64,000 bases of DNA from Comamonas antarctica (GTDB lineage: Bacteria > Pseudomonadota > Gammaproteobacteria > Burkholderiales > Burkholderiaceae_C), in the NCBI RefSeq assembly GCF_013363755.1, contig NZ_CP054840.1, positions 3,876,001-3,940,000 of the forward strand, given 5' to 3'. Position 1 is the stretch's first letter. Each line of letters opens with the position of its first letter. The notes beneath the pieces were generated by a model. The model ran no database searches, was not told the DNA's origin, and saw nothing but the letters and a program-made list of their open reading frames with translations. Below, piece after piece: positions 48,160 through 56,889 of the stretch. Both the position numbers and the translations under genes were made by a program.

Positions 48160-49164
48160 TCAGGAAGCCACCACGCCCACGGCGCGCGCCAGTGCCTGGT
48201 GGACCTGGATTTCCTTCTGATAGAACTGCTCCAGCGCGGCCAGGGTCATCGGCCCCTGCGGATCGGTGCCCTGGCTGCGCAGGAAGGCCTGCACGTCGGG
48301 GTCGCGCATCGCGGACTCGAAGGCGGTGTTGATGCGCTGCGCCGCGGCCTCTGGCACGTTGCGCGGCACCAGCAGCGCACCCCAGGCGGTGTGCACGAAG
48401 TTCTTCAGCGCGGGCTCGAGCGTCTTGAGCGGCGTGGCCTGCGGCAGCAGCGCCGGCGCCTGCTCGGCGGTGCTGCCGAAGGCACGCAGCTTGCCGGTCA
48501 TGATCAGATCGAGCGCCAGCCCGCCCAGCGGCACGAACGACAGGTCGATCTGCCCGCCCGCGAGGTCCTGCACCGCCGGCGGCACGCCGCGGTAGGGGAT
48601 GTACGCCAGCTCCACGCCGCACAGCTGCGCCCACTGCGCACCCATCAGGTGGATCATCGAGCCCTGGCCGATATGGCCGAAGCTCAAGGGCTTGCCGGAC
48701 CTGTCGGCCTGGCGCGCCAGCGCCAGCAGTTCCGAATGCTTTTGCGCGGGCAGGTCGGGCCGGCCGGCCAGCACATAGCTGGTGCGGCCCAGCAGGCCCA
48801 CGGCGCGCATCTGACCGGGCTTGTAGCGCACGCTGAGCAGCGTCGCGGGGGTGAGGATGGGCTCGGTCTGCGAGACCATCACCGCGGTCATGCCGTCGGC
48901 GGGCGCATTGAGCATGCGCTGCACGCCGATGGCGCCGCCCGCGCCGGGCAGGTTCTCGACGATCACGGTCTGCCCCAGCGACTGCTGCATCAGCTGCTGG
49001 AGCTTGCGCGCGAAGACATCGCTGGGATTGCCCGCGGGCTGGGGCACGATGATCGAGAAATGGCGCCCGTTCTGCGCCAGTGCCCGCGGCCCGAAGGCGC
49101 TCGCGGCCAGCGCCAAGAGCATGGAACGCCGGGTTGCCGGCAAGGCCTGTTGTGCGTGATTCAT
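48160..49164 (-). CDS. Bug/TctC family periplasmic solute-binding protein
   Basis: Extracytoplasmic receptor of the tripartite tricarboxylate transporter family, 334 residues. The signal peptide contains RR (TRRSMLLALAASAFGPRALAQ), possibly Tat-dependent. The mature part starts FSIIVPQPAGNPSDVFARKL and has VIVENLPGAGGAIGVQ, FGHIGQGSMIHLMG and YRGVPPAVQDLAGGQIDLSF, which are standard Bug motifs. It lies between a porin gene (17 bases upstream) and a cyclase gene. No tctAB is in this operon; an orphan tctBA lies at 40.1-42.1 kb. Confidence 0.93.
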   Translation of the reverse strand: MNHAQQALPATRRSMLLALAASAFGPRALAQNGRHFSIIVPQPAGNPSDVFARKLQQLMQQSLGQTVIVENLPGAGGAIGVQRMLNAPADGMTAVMVSQTEPILTPATLLSVRYKPGQMRAVGLLGRTSYVLAGRPDLPAQKHSELLALARQADRSGKPLSFGHIGQGSMIHLMGAQWAQLCGVELAYIPYRGVPPAVQDLAGGQIDLSFVPLGGLALDLIMTGKLRAFGSTAEQAPALLPQATPLKTLEPALKNFVHTAWGALLVPRNVPEAAAQRINTAFESAMRDPDVQAFLRSQGTDPQGPMTLAALEQFYQKEIQVHQALARAVGVVAS

Positions 49165-49181
49165 GAACTGCTCCCTGTGCT

Positions 49182-50357
49182 TCAAAACCGGTGCCGGATG
49201 CCCAGCGCCACGCTGGTGCCGCGGGCCTCGACGGCCTGCGCCGGCGCGCCCAGCGTCTGGGTGCGCGTCTGGTCGCGCATCAGCACCAGGTAGGCATCGG
49301 TGCGCTTGGACAGCAGATGGTCGTAGCCCAGGCTCAGCAGCTTGCGCTGCAGGTTGCCGCCGGCGGCCGTGGCCGGCACCGCCAGCACCGCGTCGCCGGT
49401 GCGGCGCGAGGCATAGCCCGCCAGCAGCCGGCCCGCGCCCAGCGGCACCGCAGCGCTCAGCTCCCACAGGCGGTAGCCGATATCGAGCGGCTGCGCCGCC
49501 GTGCCGCGGTTCTGGATGCCGCCCAGGTGCGCGAACAGCTTCACGCTGCTGAAGTCATAGGAGGCGGCCAGCTGCCAGGCGCGCGTGTCGTTGGGCGAGG
49601 TGCCGTCGGCAAATGTCAGCGGGTTGCGCTTGACGCTTTGCAGCGCCAGCGATGCCGCCAGCGGACCCTGCGCATAGGCCAGGCGCAGCGCACTGTTGCC
49701 GCCGCCCTGGCCTTCGGAAAACCCATAGGCGGCCGCGGCGCTGACACCGCTCCAGACCGGGGTTTCATAGGTCACGGAATTGGCCCAGCCCGTGCCGCCC
49801 GTGAGCGGGCTGCCGATGAAGGTCGTGAGGTTGAGCGGACTCAGCGCCGTGGAGTCGCCAAACGCGTTCGAGGTGATGCTGTTGACGAACAGCAGCGAGG
49901 ACATGTTGCCCAGGCGCACGCGCCCCCAGGCGGGATGCGCGAGCCCGACCCAGGCGAACCGCGAGAACGCCGGATCGGCCGCGACGTTGACCGGTGCGCC
50001 GATCGCATCGTTGCGCCCGAGCTGGCCGGTATCGTTGCGCACGAAGGACGACAGCTCGAAGGCGGCGCTGAGCCCGCCGCCCAGGTCCTCGCTGCCGCGC
50101 AGGCCCCAGTGGCTGGTCGACAGGTTGCCGCTGTTGAGCTTGGACTGGGCCTCGTCCTGCGCGTTGACCCCGCCCGGCGCGCCCTTGAAGCGGCCCACGC
50201 CGGCGTCCATCAGGCCATAGAACTGCAGGCTGGAGCCGGCAGCGCCCTGGGCGTGGGCGCCGGAAATGGCGGCTGCGGCCAGCGCCAGCAGGACGGTGTT
50301 GCGGCGCCTGGGCCGCATGGACGCGGGCACGCCTGCCGTGTCGGCATGGTTTTGCAT
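49182..50357 (-). CDS. Outer-membrane porin, Gram-negative type
   Basis: General porin of the Burkholderiales/Neisseria type, 391 residues. A long N-terminal region with basic residues (MRPRRRNTVLLALAAAAISGAHAQ) serves as signal peptide. The mature part begins SSLQFYGLMDAGVGRF and includes SGNLSTSHWGLRGSEDLGGGLSAAFEL, the family hallmark. The last residue is phenylalanine in GIRHRF, as required for BAM recognition. It is the first gene of the operon with tctC and the cyclase, and is divergent from a LysR gene with a large dyad in between. Confidence 0.92.
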   Translation of the reverse strand: MQNHADTAGVPASMRPRRRNTVLLALAAAAISGAHAQGAAGSSLQFYGLMDAGVGRFKGAPGGVNAQDEAQSKLNSGNLSTSHWGLRGSEDLGGGLSAAFELSSFVRNDTGQLGRNDAIGAPVNVAADPAFSRFAWVGLAHPAWGRVRLGNMSSLLFVNSITSNAFGDSTALSPLNLTTFIGSPLTGGTGWANSVTYETPVWSGVSAAAAYGFSEGQGGGNSALRLAYAQGPLAASLALQSVKRNPLTFADGTSPNDTRAWQLAASYDFSSVKLFAHLGGIQNRGTAAQPLDIGYRLWELSAAVPLGAGRLLAGYASRRTGDAVLAVPATAAGGNLQRKLLSLGYDHLLSKRTDAYLVLMRDQTRTQTLGAPAQAVEARGTSVALGIRHRF

Positions 50358-50439
50358 GGTGTTTGTCTCCCGTTGATATTGTTTTTGCTGCCGCCGGCCT
50401 CGGCGCCGGCAACAGGGATGCACTCTAGAGACTTGGCTT

Positions 50440-50489
50440 GTATTCCTGAAATGGATTCTTTAAATTCCAGCAATCCATGCGATGAATAC
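50440..50489. promoter_or_regulatory. Large symmetric dyad between porin and LysR genes
   Basis: Nested exact arms: GTATTC (50440-50445), five bases, ATGGATT (50451-50457), 14 bases, AATCCAT (50472-50478), five bases, GAATAC (50484-50489). The spacing is mirror-symmetric across 50 bp. It ends 18 bases before the LysR start and lies 83 bases upstream of the porin start. This fits a binding site for a tetrameric LysR regulator controlling both directions; binding is inferred. Confidence 0.7.
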
Positions 50490-50507
50490 CAATAAGAACC
50501 CTGGGAC

Positions 50508-51416
50508 ATGCGCTTCAACAAACTCGACCTGAACCTGCTGGTGGCGCTTGATGCGCTGCTGGCCGAACGCAACATCAGCCGTGCAGGCCAGCGCCTGCAC
50601 CTGAGCCAGCCCGCGATGAGCAACGCGCTGGCGCGGCTGCGCGATTACTTCGGCGACGAACTGCTGGCCGTGCAGGGGCGGCAGATGGTGCTCACGCCGC
50701 GCGCGCTGGGCCTGATCGAGCCGGTGCGCGAGGTGCTGGCACGCATCGACAGCACGATCACCACGCCGCCGGTGTTCGATCCGGCCAGCGCCACCCGTAC
50801 CTTCGTGCTGCTGCTGTCGGATTTCACCACCGCGGTGTTCGTGCCGCCGCTGCTCGAGGCGCTGTACCGCGAGGCGCGCGGCATAGGCATCGAGCTGCGC
50901 GCGCTCAACGACAAGCCGGGCGAGCAGCTCGATCAGGGCGACGCCGACCTGCTGGTCATTCCCGCGCAGTTTGCCGCGCCGGGCCATCCGTCGCAGCCCC
51001 TGTTCGAGGAGGAATACCTGTGCGTGACCTGGAACGGCAACAGCCGCATCCGCACGCAGTTGACCTTCGAGGATTATGTCGAGTGCGGCCATGTCGTGGC
51101 CAACTACGCCACGGGCCAGCAGCGCGCGGCATTCGACGGCTGGTTCCTGGAGCGCTTCGGCATCAAGCGCCGCGTCGAGGTGTCCGCGCCCAGCATGACG
51201 GCGCTGGCGCAGATGGTGATTGGCACCGACCGCATCGCCACCATGCACCGGCGGCTGGCGCTGCAGGCGGAAAAAGTGCTGCCGATCCGGCTGTGGCCGC
51301 CGCCGCTCGAAGTGCCGACGCTGGTGCAGACGCTGCAGTGGCACCGGCACCGCGATGCCGATCCGGCGCTGCAATGGCTGCGCGAACTCGCGCTGCGCGT
51401 GGGCCGCGCGATCTGA
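50508..51416 (+). CDS. LysR-family transcriptional regulator (NodD-like group)
   Basis: DNA-binding regulator of 302 residues. The N-terminal helix-turn-helix is LDLNLLVALDALLAERNISRAGQRLHLSQPAMSNALARLRDYFGD (about residues 6-50, named here by its ends), as in NodD/LinR-type regulators with LDLNLL and SNALARLR. The effector domain spans about 92-300. It is divergent from the porin-tctC-cyclase operon and its start lies next to the 50-bp dyad, so it probably controls that operon and itself. The likely inducer is the solute bound by the TctC protein. Confidence 0.93.
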   Translation: MRFNKLDLNLLVALDALLAERNISRAGQRLHLSQPAMSNALARLRDYFGDELLAVQGRQMVLTPRALGLIEPVREVLARIDSTITTPPVFDPASATRTFVLLLSDFTTAVFVPPLLEALYREARGIGIELRALNDKPGEQLDQGDADLLVIPAQFAAPGHPSQPLFEEEYLCVTWNGNSRIRTQLTFEDYVECGHVVANYATGQQRAAFDGWFLERFGIKRRVEVSAPSMTALAQMVIGTDRIATMHRRLALQAEKVLPIRLWPPPLEVPTLVQTLQWHRHRDADPALQWLRELALRVGRAI

Positions 51417-51429
51417 GAAGATAGGCACC

Positions 51430-52068
51430 ATGCTTGAATACCTCACCATCCCTGTCACCGCCTTCCAGCAGAACTGCTCGCTGGTCTGGTGCAGCGAAAG
51501 CCGCGACGCGGCCGTGATCGATCCGGGCGGCGACCTGCCGCGCATCCTGGCCGCGGCCGAGCGCCTGGGCTTGAACCTGCGCGCGATCTGGCTCACGCAT
51601 GCGCACATCGACCACGCAGGCGGCGCGGGCGAGCTGGCGCAGTCGCATGCGCTGCCCATCATCGGCCCGCAGGAGGGCGATCAGTTCTGGATCGACGGCC
51701 TGCCGCAGCAAAGCGCGATGTTCGGATTTCCACCCGCGCAGCGCTTCACGCCCACGCGCTGGCTGCATGACGGCGACAGCGTGCAGATCGGCCGCGAAAC
51801 ACTGCACGTGCGCCACTGCCCGGGCCACACGCCCGGCCATGTGGTGTTCCACGCACCGCAGATCGAGCGCGTGTTCGTCGGCGACGTGCTGTTCGCGGGC
51901 AGCATCGGCCGCACCGATTTTCCCCAGGGCAACCACGAGCAGCTGATTGCCAGCATCGTCGAGAAGCTGTGGCCCATGGGCGAGAACACGGTGTTCATTC
52001 CGGGACACGGGCCGGAAAGCTCGCTCGGGCGCGAGCGCTTGAGCAACCCTTATGTGGGCGGGACCTGA
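51430..52068 (+). CDS. Metallo-beta-lactamase-fold hydrolase (GloB-like)
   Basis: Cytoplasmic zinc hydrolase of 212 residues. The metal motif is THAHIDHAGG (about 58-67), followed by HCPGHTPGHVVF, a metal aspartate in VFVGDVLFAGSIGRTD and the last ligand in IPGHGPES. This is the YcbL/GloB group, which hydrolyses glutathione thioesters or related compounds. The ATG at 51430 is preceded by AGAAGATAGG. It follows the LysR gene by 13 bases on the same strand, which may be a simple readthrough arrangement. Confidence 0.9.
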   Translation: MLEYLTIPVTAFQQNCSLVWCSESRDAAVIDPGGDLPRILAAAERLGLNLRAIWLTHAHIDHAGGAGELAQSHALPIIGPQEGDQFWIDGLPQQSAMFGFPPAQRFTPTRWLHDGDSVQIGRETLHVRHCPGHTPGHVVFHAPQIERVFVGDVLFAGSIGRTDFPQGNHEQLIASIVEKLWPMGENTVFIPGHGPESSLGRERLSNPYVGGT

Positions 52069-52097
52069 GGGCGCGCGGCTTTCCTGAGCATAGGACG

Positions 52098-52471
52098 TTC
52101 ATCCTTCGACGGGCTCAGGACGAACGGAGGGAGTAGGTCGCTAGCCTTCAAAGCGTTCGTGGCGACCAAACCGTCCGTGTGATCAAACCGTTCGTGGTGA
52201 GCCCGTCGAACCATGAACGGCCCGCACGCATGATTCGAGCCCCGGACGAACTTGGGGGCCTGGTTTTGCCGCCGGGCCGGCCTGGGCGGCCCCCCCCCCA
52301 AGGCAAAACGCGATTGGGGGGCTCTGCCCCCCCAGGAGAGCCACACGCAGTGGGCGAACGTGGGGGCTTGTTTTGCCGCCGGGCCGGCCTGGGCGGCCCC
52401 CCCCAAGGCAAAACGCGATTGGGGGGCTCTGCCCCCCAGGAGAGCCACACGCAGTGGGCGAACGTGGGGGT
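52098..52471. repeat. Tandem GC-rich repeat tract with REP-like cores
   Basis: About 370 bases without a gene. REP-like cores occur at 52100-52125 (CATCCTTCGACGGGCTCAGG) and around 52190-52220 in inverted orientation. Two tandem copies of a GC-rich unit begin at 52248 and 52356 (periods 108 and 104), and a third copy begins at 52460 and is cut off at the end of the M48 peptidase gene. Each unit contains TTTTGCCGCCGGGCC...GGCAAAACGCGATT inverted arms and CCACACGCAGTGGGCGAAC. The copies differ mainly in C-run length (10 versus 8, and 7 versus 6), as expected from slippage. Confidence 0.85.
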
Positions 52472-53362
52472 TTATTTCCTCGCCTGCCGATACAAGCCCT
52501 CGACTTTCGGCACATTCCTCTGCAGTTCGCGAATCCGGTCCGGGCCGCTCGGGTGGGTGGAGAGAAAAGCCAGGCCGTTGCCGCCACCGCCGCCCGTGGC
52601 CTGGCCCATCTTCTGCCACAGCGTGACCGCGGCCTGCGGGTCGTAGCCGGCGCGCGCCGCCATTTCCAGGCCCACCAGGTCGGCATCGCTTTCATCGGCG
52701 CGGCTGAAGCGCAGGCTCAGCAGCTGCGAGCCGAGCTTGGCCGCGGCGTTGCCCAGGTCGCCCAGGCCCAGCAGTTGCGCGCCCAGCGACAAGCCGATGT
52801 TGGTGGCCTGGTTCTTGGCCAGTTGCTCGCGCGAATGTTCGCGCAGCGCGTGCGCCATCTCGTGGCCCATGATCATGGCCGCCTCGTCATCGGTCAGCGC
52901 CAGCTTGTCGAGAATGCCGGTGTAGAACGCGATCTTGCCGCCGGGCATGCAGAACGCGTTGATTTCCTTGCTGCCGATCAGATTCACTTCCCAGCGCCAG
53001 GAACGCGCGCGCTCGTTCCATTGCGTGGCCTGCGGCACCAGCCGGCCCGCAATGGTGTGCAGGCGGCGCAGCTGCGGGTTGGTCGAGGGCGCAAGCGCGC
53101 CCTGGGCCTTGGCCTGGGCCAGCAGCTGCTGGTATTGCTGCGTGGCCGCCTCCTCGAGCGTCTCGGCGGGCACCAGCTGGCGCAGGCGCGAGCCGCCGCC
53201 GACATCGACCTGGGCCAGCGCCGCGCCGCCGGCCGTGGCCAGTGCCGCCGCGCCGCCCAGGCGCAGGAAGGCGCGCCGCGCCTGCCACGGGCTTGCGGCC
53301 GCGCAGCTGCAATGCCAGCAACTGGCGGCCGAGGAAAGAGTGGAATGGTCGAGATGCTGCAT
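52472..53362 (-). CDS. M48 family zinc metallopeptidase
   Basis: Secreted or membrane-associated peptidase of 296 residues. The HExxH motif is MGHEMAHALREHSREQ (about 160-175), with the third ligand in ADESDADLVGLEMAARAGYDP. The N-terminal 50 residues include a twin-arginine-like ARRAFLRLGGAAALATAGG, suggesting Tat export. This matches the LoiP/YcaL-BepA group that handles outer-membrane proteins. The start ATG 53362 is preferred over TTG 53368. The stop codon is at the edge of the tandem repeat tract. Divergent from the ampG-like gene. Confidence 0.9.
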   Translation of the reverse strand: MQHLDHSTLSSAASCWHCSCAAASPWQARRAFLRLGGAAALATAGGAALAQVDVGGGSRLRQLVPAETLEEAATQQYQQLLAQAKAQGALAPSTNPQLRRLHTIAGRLVPQATQWNERARSWRWEVNLIGSKEINAFCMPGGKIAFYTGILDKLALTDDEAAMIMGHEMAHALREHSREQLAKNQATNIGLSLGAQLLGLGDLGNAAAKLGSQLLSLRFSRADESDADLVGLEMAARAGYDPQAAVTLWQKMGQATGGGGGNGLAFLSTHPSGPDRIRELQRNVPKVEGLYRQARK

Positions 53363-53460
53363 GCGCAAAAGTCTAGCGGTTCTGCCACTGCGGGCCGTCA
53401 GACAACACCGCCACCCCGGGCTGCGCGCACGGGATAATGGCCTTGCAGCCTCCGACCGCC

Positions 53461-54816
53461 ATGAACCAATCCACCTCCTCCCCCGCCGCGCCCGCCGCGC
53501 CCGACGCAGCCCCCGCCCCCACCCGCAGCTGGCGCGCCACCTGGCGTGTCTACCGCGAGCCCGCGAGCTGGCGCATGCTGGCGCTGGGCTTCTCGGCGGG
53601 ACTGCCGCTGCTGCTGGTGCTGGGCACGCTGTCGTTCTGGCTGCGCGAGGCCGGCATCGACCGCGCGACCATTGGCTACCTGAGCTGGGTCGGCCTGGTC
53701 TATGCCTTCAAGTGGCTCTGGTCGCCGCTGGTCGACCATCTGCCGCTGCCACTGCTCACGCGCCGGCTGGGGCGCCGGCGCAGCTGGCTGCTGCTGTCGC
53801 AGCTGCTGGTCATGGCCGGCCTGGTGGGCATGGCGTTCAACGACCCGCTGAGCAGCCTGCAACCCGTGGTCTGGTGCGCGCTGGCGGTGGCGTTTGGCTC
53901 GGCGACGCAGGACATCGCGCTCGACGCCTTCCGCATCGAATCGGCCGACGCCGACCGCCAGGCGGCGCTGGCCGCGACCTACCAGACCGGCTACCGGCTG
54001 GCGATGATCTGGGCCGGCGCAGGCGTGTTGTGGATCGCGGCGCGCGCGCAGGGCGACGCCAGCGGCTATCTGCACAACGCCTGGCAGGTCGCGTACTGCG
54101 CCATGGCCGCGAGCATGCTGCTGGGCGTGGTCACGGTGCTGCTGTCGCGCGAGCCTGCGCCGCGCGCGTTGCCGCGCGCGCGCAATGCCGGCGAATGGCT
54201 GCGCGGCGCCGTGGTCGAGCCGTTTGCCGATTTCATCCGCCGCTACCGCTGGCAGGCGGCGCTGATCCTGGCGCTGATCGCGGTCTACCGCATCAGCGAC
54301 GTGGTGATGGGCATCATGGCCAATCCCTTCTATGTCGACATGGGCTTCACCAAGGACGAGGTCGCGGCCGTGACCAAGGTATTCGGCGTGGTCATGACGC
54401 TGGCCGGCGCCTTCCTCGGCGGCGCCATGGCCATGCGCTGGGGCGTGATGCGCGTGCTGATGCTGGGCGCCGTGCTGTCGGCCGCGAGCAACCTGCTGTT
54501 CGCGCTGCTGGCCACGCGCGGCCACGACCTCACGGGCCTGGTGTTCGTGGTCTCGGCCGACAACCTCGCCGGCGGCATTGCCTCGGCGGCCTTCATTGCC
54601 TACCTGTCGGCGCTGACCAATGTGCAGTACTCGGCGACCCAATATGCGCTGTTCAGCTCGATGATGCTGCTGGCGCCGAAGTGGATCGCCGGCTTCTCCG
54701 GCGTGTTTGTCGACGCGCATGGCTATGCGAGCTTCTTTGTCGCCACCGCGCTGCTGGGCCTGCCGGTGCTGCTGCTGGTCTGGGCCGCGGCGCGCGTGCC
54801 GCTGCGCAAGGATTGA
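53461..54816 (+). CDS. ampG: AmpG-like muropeptide permease
   Basis: MFS protein of 451 residues that imports anhydro-muropeptides for wall recycling. Matches to E. coli AmpG include ALGFSAGLPLLLVLGTLSFWL, YLSWVGLVYAFKWLWSPLVDHLPLP (end points of a longer conserved run), GSATQDIALDAFRIE and ADNLAGGIASAAFIAYLSALTN. Twelve helices are predicted. The start ATG 53461 is used; the ATG at 53437 lies in GATAATGG, which may be a -10 element. In species with an inducible AmpC, AmpG controls beta-lactamase induction; no ampR/ampC is here. Confidence 0.9.
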   Translation: MNQSTSSPAAPAAPDAAPAPTRSWRATWRVYREPASWRMLALGFSAGLPLLLVLGTLSFWLREAGIDRATIGYLSWVGLVYAFKWLWSPLVDHLPLPLLTRRLGRRRSWLLLSQLLVMAGLVGMAFNDPLSSLQPVVWCALAVAFGSATQDIALDAFRIESADADRQAALAATYQTGYRLAMIWAGAGVLWIAARAQGDASGYLHNAWQVAYCAMAASMLLGVVTVLLSREPAPRALPRARNAGEWLRGAVVEPFADFIRRYRWQAALILALIAVYRISDVVMGIMANPFYVDMGFTKDEVAAVTKVFGVVMTLAGAFLGGAMAMRWGVMRVLMLGAVLSAASNLLFALLATRGHDLTGLVFVVSADNLAGGIASAAFIAYLSALTNVQYSATQYALFSSMMLLAPKWIAGFSGVFVDAHGYASFFVATALLGLPVLLLVWAAARVPLRKD

Positions 54817-54939
54817 CAGCGGCCGCCGGGCCTGCGAGATTTACCCCATCTTTACGCAGGCGACAAGCCAGCGCGACACCGCGGCGCGACCATCGCCTGC
54901 ATGGCCCTGCTTTCTTCCTCACTATCCCCGCCCGAATCC

Positions 54940-55662
54940 ATGAGCGTGCACCACCTGCTGATGATTGAAGATGACGCCCGCCTGGCCGAGATGGTCGGCG
55001 AGTACCTGGGCCAGAACGGCCTCAAGCTCGAGCACCGCGGCGACGGCCTGAGCGGCCTGGCCGCGCTGCAGGTCATCGACCCGCAGACGCTGCCCGACCT
55101 GGTGATCCTCGACCTGATGCTGCCCGACATCGACGGCCTCGAAGTCTGCCGCCGCATCCGCGCGCTGCCCGGCGCCGCGGCGCAGATCCCGGTGCTGATG
55201 CTGACCGCCAAGGGCGACCCCATGGACCGCGTGATCGGCCTGGAGATCGGCGCCGACGACTACCTGCCCAAGCCCTTCGAGCCGCGCGAGTTGCTGGCGC
55301 GCATCCGCGCCATCCTGCGGCGCCAGGGCCATGGCGCGGTGGAGGCGCCCAGCCAGGCGCTGCGCTTCGGCTCGCTCGAGATCGACCGCGATGCGCGCAC
55401 CGTGACCGTGGCCGGCCAGGCCAGCGAGCTGACCTCCTACCAGTTCGACCTGCTGGTGGCGCTGGCCGAGCGCGCGGGCCGCGTGCTGTCGCGCGAGCAG
55501 ATCATGGAGGCCGTGCGCGGCCGCGAGCTAGAGGCCTTCGACCGCTCGATCGACGTGCACATGGGCCGCATCCGCGCGGCCATCGAAGCCGACCCCAAGG
55601 CCCCCAAGCGCATCCTGACGGTGCGCGGCGTGGGCTATGTCTTTGCCAAGCAGCAGGACTGA
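54940..55662 (+). CDS. OmpR-family response regulator (RstA/KdpE-like)
   Basis: Response regulator of 240 residues. The receiver has EDD at 10-12, Asp58 as phosphorylation site (VILDLMLPD), threonine in LTAKGD and lysine in YLPKPFEP. The winged helix (about 140-235) ends ILTVRGVGYVFAKQ. The start ATG 54940 (MSVHHLLMIEDD) is chosen because upstream residues are not part of the receiver fold. The histidine kinase gene follows after four bases. Target genes are unknown. Confidence 0.94.
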   Translation: MSVHHLLMIEDDARLAEMVGEYLGQNGLKLEHRGDGLSGLAALQVIDPQTLPDLVILDLMLPDIDGLEVCRRIRALPGAAAQIPVLMLTAKGDPMDRVIGLEIGADDYLPKPFEPRELLARIRAILRRQGHGAVEAPSQALRFGSLEIDRDARTVTVAGQASELTSYQFDLLVALAERAGRVLSREQIMEAVRGRELEAFDRSIDVHMGRIRAAIEADPKAPKRILTVRGVGYVFAKQQD

Positions 55663-55666
55663 CGCC

Positions 55667-56887
<1,221 letters not shown>

Positions 56888-56889
56888 GC

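Noticed and set aside
52248..52471. Possible CRISPR array
   Set aside because: Only two and a fraction units of about 105 bp with no distinct spacers; it is a tandem repeat, and no cas genes are present.
53433..53439. ATG at 53437 as the ampG start
   Set aside because: It lies inside GATAATGG, which looks like a -10 element, and adds eight residues outside the family; ATG 53461 was used, though the promoter itself is not proven.
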